Below, piece by piece: positions 32,778 through 41,498 of a DNA stretch of 44,776 nucleotides (position 1 is its first letter; each line of letters opens with the position of its first letter). The translations under genes were made by a program, and so were the position numbers. Below the pieces are notes generated by a model, which was given only the letters and a program-made list of their open reading frames with translations, had not been told where the DNA came from and did no database searches. This stretch comes from Streptomyces lacrimifluminis. GTDB lineage: Bacteria; Actinomycetota; Actinomycetes; Streptomycetales; Streptomycetaceae. The stretch covers positions 1 through 44,776 of the forward strand of contig NZ_BMMU01000043.1 in the NCBI RefSeq assembly GCF_014646095.1, in the 5' to 3' direction.

Positions 32778-33659
32778 TCAGGGCGTGCGGGGGACCCTGA
32801 TCACGCCCTCCTGGATGACCGTGATGGCCAGCTGCCCGTCCTGCGTGTAGATGCGGCCCTGGCCGAGGCCACGGCCGCCGGACGCGGACGGTGACTCCTG
32901 GTCGTACAGCAGCCATTCGTCGGCGCGGAACGGGCGGTGGAACCACATCGCGTGGTCCAGGGAGGCGCCGACCACATCGCCCACCGCCCAGCCGCCGCGT
33001 CCGTGCGCGAGCAGGACGGAGTCGAGCAGCGTCATGTCGGAGACGTACGTGGCGAGGCAGACGTGCAGCAGCGGTTCGTCGACGGCGCCGCCGAGCTTGC
33101 CGTTCGTACGGAACCAGACCTGGGAGCGCGGTTCGCGGGGCTCGCCGAACCTGCCGTAGGGCGGGTCGTCGACGTAGCGGAGGTCGACGGCCTCGCGGGA
33201 CCGGAGGAACTTCTCCACGACCGCCGGGTCCAGGTGCGCGTACCGCGGGAGCTGTTCCTCGGCCGTGGGGAGGGTCGCCGGGTCGGGGGCGACGGGCATC
33301 GGGGCCTGGTGGTCGAGGCCGTCCTCGTGCCGCTGGAAGGACGCGGAGAGGTGGAAGATCGGCTGTCCGTGCTGGACCGCGACTACGCGGCGGGTGGTGA
33401 AGGAACGGCCGTCCCGGATGCGGTCGACGGTGTAGACGATCGGCACACCGGGGTCGCCGGGGCGCAGGAAGTACGAGTGGAGCGAGTGGGCGGGGCGGTC
33501 GGCGGGGACCGTCCGGCCGGCGGCGACGAGGGCCTGGGCCGCGACCTGCCCGCCGAAGACACGCGGGACGATGGCGGGCCTGGACCGGCCGCGGAAGATG
33601 TTCTCCTCGATCTGCTCAAGGTCGAGCAGATCGAGGAGAGACTGAAGTGCCTGACTCAT
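32778..33659 (-). CDS. tesB: acyl-CoA thioesterase II
   Basis: The 293-residue protein has the double hot-dog fold of TesB: IFRGRSRPAIVPRVFGGQVAAQAL in the first hot-dog and SLHSYFLRPGDP, then a second hot-dog with SLDHAMWFHRPFRADEW, which holds the catalytic Asp, and the final GRIYTQDGQLA segment with the Gln. It releases free acids from acyl-CoA esters and fits with the acyl-CoA dehydrogenase gene upstream on the same strand. No Shine-Dalgarno site precedes ATG 33659. A -10-like TAGAAA (33667-33672 on the minus strand) is 7 nt upstream, so the mRNA may be leaderless. Confidence 0.92.
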   Translation of the reverse strand: MSQALQSLLDLLDLEQIEENIFRGRSRPAIVPRVFGGQVAAQALVAAGRTVPADRPAHSLHSYFLRPGDPGVPIVYTVDRIRDGRSFTTRRVVAVQHGQPIFHLSASFQRHEDGLDHQAPMPVAPDPATLPTAEEQLPRYAHLDPAVVEKFLRSREAVDLRYVDDPPYGRFGEPREPRSQVWFRTNGKLGGAVDEPLLHVCLATYVSDMTLLDSVLLAHGRGGWAVGDVVGASLDHAMWFHRPFRADEWLLYDQESPSASGGRGLGQGRIYTQDGQLAITVIQEGVIRVPRTP

Positions 33660-33774
33660 GCAGTCATTTCTACGGGTCAGTAATTTCCGGGACCTTACGG
33701 GCCCATGTCCTGGCAGCCCAGGTCCTGACAGGCCCGCAGATCCCAGCCGTGCGATCCCGGCCGTGCGGAAGTAC

Positions 33775-34932
33775 CTACAGGCCCATGTCCTTGGCGATGA
33801 TCGACTTCATGATCTCGCTGGTGCCGCCGTAGATCCGGTTGACGCGGTTGTCGGCGTACAGGCGGGCGATCGGGTACTCGTTCATGAAGCCGTAGCCGCC
33901 GTGCAGCTGGAGGCAGCGGTCGATGACGCGGTGCGCGACCTCGGTGCAGAACAGCTTGGCGCTGGCGGCCTCGGCCGGGGTCAGCTCGCCCGCGTCCAGG
34001 GCCTCGGTGGCACGGTCGGCGACGGCCTCGGCGGCGTCCACCTCGGCCTTGCAGGCGGCCAGCTCGAACTTGGTGTTCTGGAAGTGCGCGACCGGCTTGC
34101 CGAAGACGACACGCTCCTGGACGTACTGCTGGGCGAACCGCACAGCCGCCTTGGCCTGCGCGTACGCGCCGTAGGCGATGCCCCAGCGCTCGGAGGCGAG
34201 GTTGTGGCCGAGGTAGGAGAAGCCCTTGTTCTCCTCGCCGAGGAGGTTCTCGACGGGCACCTTGACGTCGACGAACGCCAGCTCGGCGGTGTCGGAGGTC
34301 TTCAGGCCGAGCTTGTCCAGCTTGCGGCCGATCGAGTAGCCCTCGGACTTGGTGTCCACCACGAGGAGGGATATGCCGTGGCGGCGGTCCTCGGCGCTGG
34401 GCGCGTCGGTGCGGGCGCAGACGATCATCTGGTCGGCGTGGACACCACCGGTGATGAAGGTCTTGGAGCCGTTGAGGACGTAGTGGGTGCCGTCCTCGCT
34501 CAGCTTGGCGGTGGTCTTCATGCCCGCGAGGTCGGAGCCGGTGCCCGGCTCGGTCATCGCGATCGCCCACATCTCCTCACCGGAGACGAACTTCGGCAGG
34601 TAGCGCTTCTTCTGCTCGTCGGTGGCGAGCAGCTTGACGTACGGCAGACCGAGCAGCACGTGCACACCGGAGCCGCCGAAGGAGACACCCGCGCGCGCGG
34701 TCTCCTCGTACAGGACGGCCTCGAACTTGTACGAGTCGATGCCGGCGCCGCCGTACTCCTCGTCGACGCGGATGCCGAAGACGCCCAGCTCGGCGAGCTT
34801 GTAGTAGAAGTCGCGCGGCGCCTGGCCGGCGGCGAACCACTCGTCGTAGACGGGAACGACCTCGGCCTCGATGAAGGCGCGAAGGGTCTCCCGGAACGCC
34901 TCGTGGTCCTCATTGAACACAGTACGGCGCAC
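33775..34932 (-). CDS. acyl-CoA dehydrogenase, LCAD/isovaleryl type
   Basis: The 385-residue flavoenzyme has the family segments MTEPGTGSD (126-134), the FAD-binding HGGYGFMNEYPIARL and the tail YGGTSEIMKSII. The residue that is the catalytic Glu in medium-chain enzymes (YEGT) is Gly here. Glu248 in LASERWGIA matches the catalytic Glu of isovaleryl- and long-chain enzymes, so it is probably active with that geometry. GTG 34932 follows GAGGAGG closely. It is near the tetR and acc operon and may open the same leucine or fatty-acid pathway. A candidate operator (34955-34970) lies before it. Confidence 0.92.
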   Translation of the reverse strand: MRRTVFNEDHEAFRETLRAFIEAEVVPVYDEWFAAGQAPRDFYYKLAELGVFGIRVDEEYGGAGIDSYKFEAVLYEETARAGVSFGGSGVHVLLGLPYVKLLATDEQKKRYLPKFVSGEEMWAIAMTEPGTGSDLAGMKTTAKLSEDGTHYVLNGSKTFITGGVHADQMIVCARTDAPSAEDRRHGISLLVVDTKSEGYSIGRKLDKLGLKTSDTAELAFVDVKVPVENLLGEENKGFSYLGHNLASERWGIAYGAYAQAKAAVRFAQQYVQERVVFGKPVAHFQNTKFELAACKAEVDAAEAVADRATEALDAGELTPAEAASAKLFCTEVAHRVIDRCLQLHGGYGFMNEYPIARLYADNRVNRIYGGTSEIMKSIIAKDMGL

Positions 34933-34954
34933 CGCCGCCTCCTCGACTCGAACA

Positions 34955-34970
34955 CCTAAGCGCTTGCTCA
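34955..34970 (-). promoter_or_regulatory. candidate TetR-type operator before the acyl-CoA dehydrogenase gene
   Basis: On the minus strand the segment reads TGAGCAAGCGCTTAGG, with the palindromic core AAGCGCTT (34958-34965) and one good half-site (GAGCAAGC). Such sites often precede acyl-CoA dehydrogenase genes in actinomycetes under TetR regulators. It differs from the GTTAACG-type sites at 35648-35693, so a different regulator may act here. Confidence 0.35.
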
Positions 34971-35028
34971 GATCAACCGTACCGGCGAGTACGAAGCCCC
35001 GTCCAGTGGAGTTGGGCCGTAACGCTCA

Positions 35029-35625
35029 TCACTCTCCCGCCCCCGCCGCCGCGAAGGCACCCCTCGCCATCCGGTGCAGCAGGCCCGCGGTGACGCCCCG
35101 GCCGGGCAGCGCGCCCGGGCGGCCCAGGTGCGGGGTCGAGTTCAGGAGGCCGAAGACCGAGTGGACCGCGGAGCGCGCGGTCGGTTCCGTCAGCTCCGGA
35201 TAGACCTCCCGGACCACCTCCACCCACAGCTCGACGTACTGCCGCTGGAGCTGACGCACCAGCTTGCGGTCGCTGTCGCGCAGGCGGTCCAGTTCGCGGT
35301 CGTGGAGGGTGATCAGGGGGCGGTCGTCGAGGGCGAAGTCGATGTGGCCCTCGATGAGGGAGTCGAGGAGCGCCCCGGGGTCCCCGTCGGCCTCGGACAC
35401 CCGCCGTTTGCCGCCCGTCAGGAGCTGGCCGCTGATGCCCACCAGCAGCTCGGCGAGCATCGCGTCCTTGCCCGGGAAGTGGCGGTAGAGGCCGGGGCCG
35501 CTGATGCCCACGGCCGCCCCTATCTCGTCCACGCCCACGCCATGGAAACCGCGCTCGGCGAAGAGCCTGGCGGCCTCCTTGAGGATCTGTTCGCGGCGGG
35601 TCGGGGCGTCGGTTCTGGTGGCCAT
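35029..35625 (-). CDS. TetR/AcrR-family regulator of the acyl-CoA carboxylase operon
   Basis: The 198-residue protein has the TetR DNA-binding helices at about 10-57 (RREQILKEAARLFAERGFHGVGV, then EIGAAVGISGPGLYRHFPGKDAML) and a ligand domain of the acyl-CoA-responsive type. It is divergent from accD1, and two 16-bp palindromes lie in the gap, so it most likely represses both its own gene and the carboxylase operon and is released by a pathway acyl-CoA. I chose ATG 35625: TAGAAT lies 7 nt upstream and no Shine-Dalgarno site is seen, so it is probably leaderless. The GTG at 35643 would lie upstream of that box. Confidence 0.9.
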   Translation of the reverse strand: MATRTDAPTRREQILKEAARLFAERGFHGVGVDEIGAAVGISGPGLYRHFPGKDAMLAELLVGISGQLLTGGKRRVSEADGDPGALLDSLIEGHIDFALDDRPLITLHDRELDRLRDSDRKLVRQLQRQYVELWVEVVREVYPELTEPTARSAVHSVFGLLNSTPHLGRPGALPGRGVTAGLLHRMARGAFAAAGAGE

Positions 35626-35632
35626 GCGATTG

Positions 35633-35693
35633 ATTCTAGACACGGAGGTTAGCGGTCGTTAACCTGAAGGAAATGACGTTAACGCTCATTAAC
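35633..35693. promoter_or_regulatory. two TetR operators and the tetR promoter
   Basis: Site 1, GTTAGCGG-TCGTTAAC (35648-35663), and site 2, GTTAACGC-TCATTAAC (35678-35693), are imperfect 16-bp palindromes with the same half-site GTTAACG. Their centres are 30 bp apart, about three helical turns, so two dimers would bind the same face. The tetR promoter on the minus strand reads TTAACG (35657-35662), an 18-nt spacer and TAGAAT (35633-35638). Its -35 box is inside site 1, which predicts autorepression. Site 2 is 53 bp before accD1. Confidence 0.75.
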
Positions 35694-35745
35694 CAGTCGC
35701 CCGCCGGGTGACCACTGGGCGATCACCGGGTGAGGGGACCGCAGG

Positions 35746-37362
35746 ATGCAGGAGGCACCGGAGCTGCACAGCACGGCGGACCCCGCGTCGGAGGCCTGGC
35801 GGGCCAACGAGGCGGCTCATCGCGCGCTGGTCGGGGAACTGCACGGCAAGCTGGCCGCGGCCCGGCTGGGCGGGGGCGAGAAGGCCCGGGAGCGGCACAC
35901 CGCGCGCGGGAAGCTGCTCCCCCGGGAGCGCGTCGACCGGCTCCTCGACCCCGGGTCACCCTTCCTGGAGATCGCCCCTCTCGCCGCCGACGGGATGTAC
36001 GAGGGGCAGGCGCCCGCCGCCGGTGTCATCGCCGGGATCGGGCGGGTCAGCGGGCGCGAGTGCGTGATCGTCGCCAACGACGCCACCGTCAAGGGCGGCA
36101 CGTACTACCCGATGACCGTCAAGAAGCATCTGCGCGCGCAGGAGATCGCCCTCGACAACCGGCTTCCGTGCATCTACCTGGTGGATTCCGGGGGCGCCTT
36201 CCTGCCCATGCAGGACGAGGTCTTCCCCGACCGCGACCACTTCGGGCGGATCTTCTTCAACCAGGCACGGATGTCCGGCGCCGGGATTCCGCAGATCGCC
36301 GCCGTGCTCGGATCGTGCACCGCGGGGGGTGCCTACGTCCCGGCCATGAGCGACGAAGCGGTCATCGTCCGCAATCAGGGGACCATCTTCCTGGGCGGTC
36401 CCCCGCTGGTGAAGGCCGCCACGGGTGAGGTGGTGACCGCCGAGGAACTGGGCGGAGGGGACGTCCACGCGCGCGTGTCGGGCGTCACCGACCATCTCGC
36501 CGAGGACGACGCGCACGCCCTGCGCATCGTGCGGAACATCGCCGCCACCCTCCCCGCTCGCGGGCCGCTGCCCTGGGGCGTCCAGCAGTCCATCGAGCCC
36601 AAGGTCGACCCCCACGGCCTCTACGGCGCCGTACCCACCGATTCCCGCACGCCCTACGACGTACGGGAGATCATCGCGCGCGTGGTCGACGGTTCCCGTT
36701 TCTCGGAGTTCAAGGCCGAGTTCGGGCAGACCCTCGTCACCGGCTTCGCACACATCCACGGGCACCCGGTCGGGGTCATCGGCAACAACGGCATCCTGTT
36801 CTCCGAATCCGCCCAGAAGGGCGCCCACTTCATCGAGCTCTGCGACCAGCGCGGCATCCCCCTGCTGTTCCTCCAGAACATCTCCGGCTTCATGGTGGGC
36901 CGGGACTACGAGGCGGGGGGCATCGCCAAGCACGGCGCCAAGATGGTCACGGCCGTGGCCTGCACACGCGTGCCCAAGCTGACGGTCGTGGTCGGCGGTT
37001 CGTACGGCGCGGGGAACTACTCCATGTGCGGCCGGGCGTATTCGCCGCGCTTCCTGTGGATGTGGCCCGGCGCCAAGATCTCGGTCATGGGCGGCGAGCA
37101 GGCCGCGTCCGTCCTCGCGACCGTCAAACGGGACCAGTTGGAGGGGCGCGGGGAGTCCTGGCCTGCGGCGGACGAGGACGCCTTCAAGGACCCGATCCGC
37201 GCGCAGTACGAGCGTCAGGGCAACGCCTACTACGCGACCGCCCGGCTCTGGGACGACGGCGTCATCGACCCCCTCGAAACCCGCCAGGTACTGGGTCTCG
37301 CGCTCACCGCCTGCGCCAACGCGCCACTGGGCGACCCCCAGTTCGGCGTCTTCCGGATGTGA
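35746..37362 (+). CDS. accD1: acyl-CoA carboxylase beta subunit (methylcrotonyl/acetyl/propionyl-CoA type)
   Basis: The 538-residue carboxyltransferase has both halves of the crotonase-like fold. The N half includes IYLVDSGGAFLPMQ and GSCTAGGAYVPAMSD. The C half includes LLFLQNISGFMVG, AKMVTAVACTRVPKLTVVVGGSYGAGNY and MGGEQAASVL. It transfers carboxyl from carboxybiotin to an acyl-CoA. Next to HMG-CoA lyase and an acyl-CoA dehydrogenase, the substrate is most likely 3-methylcrotonyl-CoA of leucine breakdown. ATG 35746 has GAGGGGA at 35732-35738. It is the first gene of a four-gene operon behind two TetR operators. The gap to accA1 is 6 bp. Confidence 0.93.
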   Translation: MQEAPELHSTADPASEAWRANEAAHRALVGELHGKLAAARLGGGEKARERHTARGKLLPRERVDRLLDPGSPFLEIAPLAADGMYEGQAPAAGVIAGIGRVSGRECVIVANDATVKGGTYYPMTVKKHLRAQEIALDNRLPCIYLVDSGGAFLPMQDEVFPDRDHFGRIFFNQARMSGAGIPQIAAVLGSCTAGGAYVPAMSDEAVIVRNQGTIFLGGPPLVKAATGEVVTAEELGGGDVHARVSGVTDHLAEDDAHALRIVRNIAATLPARGPLPWGVQQSIEPKVDPHGLYGAVPTDSRTPYDVREIIARVVDGSRFSEFKAEFGQTLVTGFAHIHGHPVGVIGNNGILFSESAQKGAHFIELCDQRGIPLLFLQNISGFMVGRDYEAGGIAKHGAKMVTAVACTRVPKLTVVVGGSYGAGNYSMCGRAYSPRFLWMWPGAKISVMGGEQAASVLATVKRDQLEGRGESWPAADEDAFKDPIRAQYERQGNAYYATARLWDDGVIDPLETRQVLGLALTACANAPLGDPQFGVFRM

Positions 37363-37368
37363 GGACTC

Positions 37369-39327
37369 ATGTTTGACACTGTGCTTGTCGCCAACCGGGG
37401 CGAGATCGCGGTCCGGGTCGTCCGCACCCTCCGCGCGCTGGGCGTGCGTTCGGTGGCCGTCTTCTCCGACGCGGACGCCGACTCGCGGCACGTCCGGGAG
37501 GCCGACACCGCAGTACGGCTGGGACCGGCGCCGGCCGCCGAGAGCTATCTGTCCGTCGAGCGACTCCTGGAGGCGGCTGCCCGCACCGGCGCCCAGGCCG
37601 TGCACCCGGGGTACGGCTTCCTCGCGGAGAACGCGGGCTTCGCACGGGCGTGCGTCGATGCCGGGCTCGTCTTCATCGGGCCGCCCGCCGACGCGATCTC
37701 CCTGATGGGTGACAAGATCAGCGCCAAGGAGACCGTGAAGGCGGCTGGAGTACCCGTGGTGCCCGGCGGCCGCGACCCCGAACTCGCCGCTGCTGCCCGG
37801 GAGTTGGGAGCTCCGGTACTGCTGAAGCCCAGTGCGGGTGGCGGCGGCAAGGGCATGCGTCTGGTCCGGGACCTCACCACCCTGGAGGAGGAGATCGCCG
37901 CCGCGCGGCGCGAGGCCCGCGCCTCCTTCGGTGACGACACGCTCCTGGTCGAGCGGTGGGTCGACCGGCCCCGGCACATCGAGATCCAGGTCCTGGCCGA
38001 CGCCCACGGGAACGTCGTGCACCTGGGCGAACGCGAGTGTTCGCTCCAGCGCCGCCACCAGAAGCTCATCGAGGAGGCGCCCAGCGTGTTCCTCGACGAC
38101 CGGACCCGGGCCGCGATGGGCGAGGCGGCGGTCCAGGCGGCACGCTCGTGCGCATACGAGGGCGCCGGCACGGTCGAGTTCATCGTCCCGGGCACCGACC
38201 CGTCCTCCTACTACTTCATGGAGATGAACACCCGCCTCCAGGTCGAGCACCCGGTGACGGAGCTGGTCACCGGCCTCGACCTGGTGGAGTGGCAGCTGCG
38301 GGTGGCGGCGGGCGAGCCGCTCGGCTTCGGGCAGGAGGACGTACGGCTGACCGGGCACGCCGTGGAGGCGCGGATCTGCGCGGAGACGGTGTCCGTGCGG
38401 GCGGGTGCGCGCGGGTTCCTGCCGTCCGGCGGCACGGTGCTCGCGCTGCGCGAACCCTCCGGTGACGGCGTACGCACCGACTCGGGGCTGACCGAGGGCA
38501 CGGAGGTCGGTTCGCTGTACGACCCGATGCTGTCCAAGGTGATCGCGTACGGCCCCGACCGGCCGACCGCGCTCCGTAAACTCCGCGCTGCCCTCGCGGA
38601 GACGGTCACGCTGGGCGTGCCGACGAACGCCGGTTTCCTGCGCCGGCTCCTCGCCCATCCGGCGGTCGTGGCAGGCGAGTTGGACACGGGGCTGGTGGAG
38701 CGCGAGGTCGACTCCCTCGTACCGGACGGGGTGCCGGAGGAGGTCTACGAGGCGGCGGCGGCCGTACGGCTGGAGGCGCTGCGCCCGAAGGCGACGGGGG
38801 ACGGCTGGACGGATCCCTTCTCCGTGCCCAGTGGTTGGCGACTGGGCGGTACACCGGAGCCGCTGCCCTTCGAGCTACGAGTGACGGGACTCGAACCCGT
38901 CACCCACTTCCCGCAGGGCACGCACACGGTCACCACCGCCCAGGTGTCCGTGGTCGTCGACGGCGTCCGCCACACCTTCCACCGCGCCGGCGACTGGCTG
39001 GGCCGCGACGGCGACGCCTGGCAGGTGCGCGACCACGACCCGGTGGCGGCCTCGCTCACCGGCGCCGCCCACGCGGGAGCCGACTCGCTGACCGCCCCGA
39101 TGCCCGGCACGGTGACGGTGGTGAAGGTGGCGGTCGGGGACGAAGTGGCCGCCGGTCAGAGCCTGTTGGTGGTCGAGGCGATGAAGATGGAGCACGTCAT
39201 CGCCGCCCCGCACGCGGGCACGGTCGCCGAACTGGACGTCACCCCCGGGACGACGGTCGCCATGGACCAGGTACTCGCCGTGATCACGCCGCACGACGAG
39301 AAGGACACGGAGGCGACGACGCGATGA
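37369..39327 (+). CDS. accA1: acyl-CoA carboxylase alpha subunit (biotin carboxylase plus biotin carrier)
   Basis: The 652-residue protein has the biotin carboxylase domain (ANRGEIAVRVVRTLRALG at the N-terminus, KPSAGGGGKGMR for ATP, ERECSLQRRHQKLIEEAPS and MNTRLQVEHPVTE), a linker domain, and the carrier domain with VEAMKMEH, in which Lys606 should be biotinylated. It carboxylates biotin for the beta subunit. The start is ATG 37369 after GAGGA. It shares ATGA with the HMG-CoA lyase gene. A T-arm-like 21-bp sequence inside it (38889-38909) is coding, not tRNA. Confidence 0.93.
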   Translation: MFDTVLVANRGEIAVRVVRTLRALGVRSVAVFSDADADSRHVREADTAVRLGPAPAAESYLSVERLLEAAARTGAQAVHPGYGFLAENAGFARACVDAGLVFIGPPADAISLMGDKISAKETVKAAGVPVVPGGRDPELAAAARELGAPVLLKPSAGGGGKGMRLVRDLTTLEEEIAAARREARASFGDDTLLVERWVDRPRHIEIQVLADAHGNVVHLGERECSLQRRHQKLIEEAPSVFLDDRTRAAMGEAAVQAARSCAYEGAGTVEFIVPGTDPSSYYFMEMNTRLQVEHPVTELVTGLDLVEWQLRVAAGEPLGFGQEDVRLTGHAVEARICAETVSVRAGARGFLPSGGTVLALREPSGDGVRTDSGLTEGTEVGSLYDPMLSKVIAYGPDRPTALRKLRAALAETVTLGVPTNAGFLRRLLAHPAVVAGELDTGLVEREVDSLVPDGVPEEVYEAAAAVRLEALRPKATGDGWTDPFSVPSGWRLGGTPEPLPFELRVTGLEPVTHFPQGTHTVTTAQVSVVVDGVRHTFHRAGDWLGRDGDAWQVRDHDPVAASLTGAAHAGADSLTAPMPGTVTVVKVAVGDEVAAGQSLLVVEAMKMEHVIAAPHAGTVAELDVTPGTTVAMDQVLAVITPHDEKDTEATTR

Positions 39328-40319
39328 CGATCCCAGGGCTGCCGATGACCGTACCGGCGGCGAATCTGCCCGCGCGGGTGCGGATCCACGAGGTGGGCGC
39401 GCGGGACGGGCTCCAGAACGAGAAGACGACCGTCCCGACGCCGGTGAAGGCGGAGTTCGTCCGCCGACTGGCCTCCGCCGGCCTGACGACGATCGAGGCG
39501 ACCAGCTTCGTCCACCCCAAGTGGGTGCCCCAACTCGCGGACGCGGAGCAGTTGTTCCCGCTCGTCAGGGATCTGAGCGAGCTGAGCGATCTGGGGGTGG
39601 CGCTCCCGGTTCTGGTGCCGAACGAACGTGGCCTGGACCGGGCCCTGGCCCTCGGCGCTCGGCAGGTCGCCGTCTTCGCCAGCGCGACGGAGTCCTTCGC
39701 GAAGGCCAACCTCAACCGGACGGTCGACGAGGCACTGGCGATGTTCGAGCCGGTCGTGTCCCGGGCCAGGGCGGAGAACGTCTCGGTCCGCGGCTACCTC
39801 TCCATGTGCTTCGGCGACCCGTGGGAGGGCCCGGTGCCGGTCGGGCAGGTCGTCCGGGTGTGCAGGGCTCTGCTGGACATGGGCTGCGACGAGTTGAGCC
39901 TGGGCGACACGATCGGCGTCGCGACGCCGGGTCATGTGCGGCGCCTGCTGACGGAGTTGAACGAGACGGACGTACCGACGTCGACGCTCGCCGTGCACTT
40001 CCACGACACCTACGGCCAGGCACTGGCCAACACGTACGCGGCGCTGGAACACGGCGTCACGACGGTCGACGCGTCGGCGGGCGGCCTCGGCGGCTGCCCG
40101 TTCGCCAGGTCCGCGACCGGCAACCTGGCCACCGAGGACCTGGTGTGGATGCTCCAGGGCCTCGGCATCGAGACCGGCGTCGACCTCACCGGCCTCGTCG
40201 CCACCAGCACGTGGATGGCCGACCGACTGGGCCGACCGAGCCCGTCCCGCACCGTACGAGCCCTGTCCCACAAGGATTCGCAGGGCTCACAGGCCTCTCA
40301 GGATTCCCAGGAGCAGTGA
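39324..40319 (+). CDS. hmgL: hydroxymethylglutaryl-CoA lyase
   Basis: The 331-residue HMGL-like TIM barrel begins RIHEVGARDGLQNEK, with the catalytic Arg and Asp of the R-D-G-x-Q motif. It has TSFVHPKWVPQ, the metal-binding HFHDTYGQALAN and the catalytic loop GGLGGCPFA. It splits HMG-CoA to acetyl-CoA and acetoacetate, the last step of leucine breakdown. An enoyl-CoA hydratase for the preceding step is not in the window. ATG 39324 overlaps the stop of accA1 by ATGA. The C-terminal 16 residues are Ser/Gln-rich and probably disordered. Confidence 0.93.
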   Translation: MTIPGLPMTVPAANLPARVRIHEVGARDGLQNEKTTVPTPVKAEFVRRLASAGLTTIEATSFVHPKWVPQLADAEQLFPLVRDLSELSDLGVALPVLVPNERGLDRALALGARQVAVFASATESFAKANLNRTVDEALAMFEPVVSRARAENVSVRGYLSMCFGDPWEGPVPVGQVVRVCRALLDMGCDELSLGDTIGVATPGHVRRLLTELNETDVPTSTLAVHFHDTYGQALANTYAALEHGVTTVDASAGGLGGCPFARSATGNLATEDLVWMLQGLGIETGVDLTGLVATSTWMADRLGRPSPSRTVRALSHKDSQGSQASQDSQEQ

Positions 40320-40325
40320 AGGACC

Positions 40326-41498
40326 ATGGACCACAAGCTCTCCCCCGAACTGGAAGAACTCCGCCGTACGGTCGAGCAGTTCGCGCACGACGTCGTGGCC
40401 CCGAAGATCGGCGACTTCTACGAGCGGCACGAGTTCCCGTACGAGATCGTCCGCGAGATGGGCAGGATGGGCCTGTTCGGACTGCCGTTCCCCGAGGAGT
40501 ACGGCGGTATGGGCGGTGACTATCTGGCGCTGGGTATCGCCCTGGAGGAACTGGCGCGGGTCGACTCGTCGGTGGCGATCACGCTGGAGGCGGGGGTGTC
40601 GCTGGGCGCGATGCCCATCCACCTGTTCGGCACGGAGGAGCAGAAGCGGGAGTGGCTTCCGCGGCTGTGCGCCGGCGAGATCCTGGGCGCGTTCGGCCTG
40701 ACGGAACCGGACGGCGGCTCGGACGCGGGCGCGACGCGGACGACGGCCCGGCTGGACCCCGACACCGGTGAGTGGGTGATCAACGGGACGAAGTGCTTCA
40801 TCACCAACTCGGGTACGGACATCACGGGCTTCGTGACGGTGACGGCGGTGACGGGCCGCAAGGAGGACGGCAGGCCACTCATCTCGGCGATCCTGGTCCC
40901 GTCCGGGACGCCGGGCTTCACGGTCGCGGCACCGTACTCGAAGGTCGGCTGGAACGCCTCGGACACCCGGGAGTTGTCGTTCTCGGACGTGCGCGTCCCA
41001 GCGGCGAACCTGGTCGGCGAGGAAGGGCGCGGCTACGCCCAGTTCCTGCGCATCCTCGACGAGGGGCGCATCGCGATCGCCGCGCTGGCGACCGGACTTG
41101 CCCAGGGCTGCGTGGACGAGTCGGTGAAGTACGCGAAGGAACGGCACGCGTTCGGGCGTCCGATCGGCGCGAACCAGGCGATCCAGTTCAAGATCGCGGA
41201 CATGGAGATGAAGGCCCACACGTCCCGCCTGGCCTGGCGGGACGCGGCCTCCCGGCTGGTGGCGGGCGAGCCCTTCAAGAAGGAAGCCGCCCTGGCCAAG
41301 CTGTACTCCTCCACGATCGCGGTGGACAACGCCCGCGACGCGACCCAGATCCACGGCGGCTACGGCTTCATGAACGAGTACCCGGTGGCCCGGATGTGGC
41401 GCGACTCGAAGATCCTGGAGATCGGGGAGGGCACGAGCGAGGTCCAACGAATGCTCATCGCACGGGAGTTGGGGCTGGGGATGGAAATGGCGGGCTGA
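40326..41498 (+). CDS. acdH: acyl-CoA dehydrogenase, short/branched-chain type
   Basis: The 390-residue flavoenzyme has LTEPDGGSDAG, WVINGTKCFITNSG, ILDEGRIAIAA and IHGGYGFMNEYPVARMWRD. The tail IGEGTSEVQRMLIAREL carries the catalytic Glu of the EGT motif, unlike the enzyme at 33775-34932. As the last gene of the operon it probably oxidises branched short-chain acyl-CoAs (isovaleryl-, isobutyryl- or 2-methylbutyryl-CoA), feeding accD1/accA1 and hmgL. The symbol follows the S. coelicolor usage as I recall it. Its stop overlaps the heme oxygenase gene on the other strand by 44 bp. Confidence 0.92.
   Translation: MDHKLSPELEELRRTVEQFAHDVVAPKIGDFYERHEFPYEIVREMGRMGLFGLPFPEEYGGMGGDYLALGIALEELARVDSSVAITLEAGVSLGAMPIHLFGTEEQKREWLPRLCAGEILGAFGLTEPDGGSDAGATRTTARLDPDTGEWVINGTKCFITNSGTDITGFVTVTAVTGRKEDGRPLISAILVPSGTPGFTVAAPYSKVGWNASDTRELSFSDVRVPAANLVGEEGRGYAQFLRILDEGRIAIAALATGLAQGCVDESVKYAKERHAFGRPIGANQAIQFKIADMEMKAHTSRLAWRDAASRLVAGEPFKKEAALAKLYSSTIAVDNARDATQIHGGYGFMNEYPVARMWRDSKILEIGEGTSEVQRMLIARELGLGMEMAG

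Noticed and set aside
33700..33790. Direct repeat of GGCCCATGTCC (33700-33710 and 33780-33790)
   Set aside because: Only 11 bp, one copy being the last codons of the acyl-CoA dehydrogenase gene; no evidence of a function.
35956..38658. Minus-strand open frame of 900 codons
   Set aside because: Shadow of accD1/accA1, with no recognisable protein features.
38889..38909. tRNA T-arm-like sequence (TGACGGGACTCGAACCCGTCA)
   Set aside because: It encodes VTGLEPVT within accA1, and no acceptor, D or anticodon arm is present around it.
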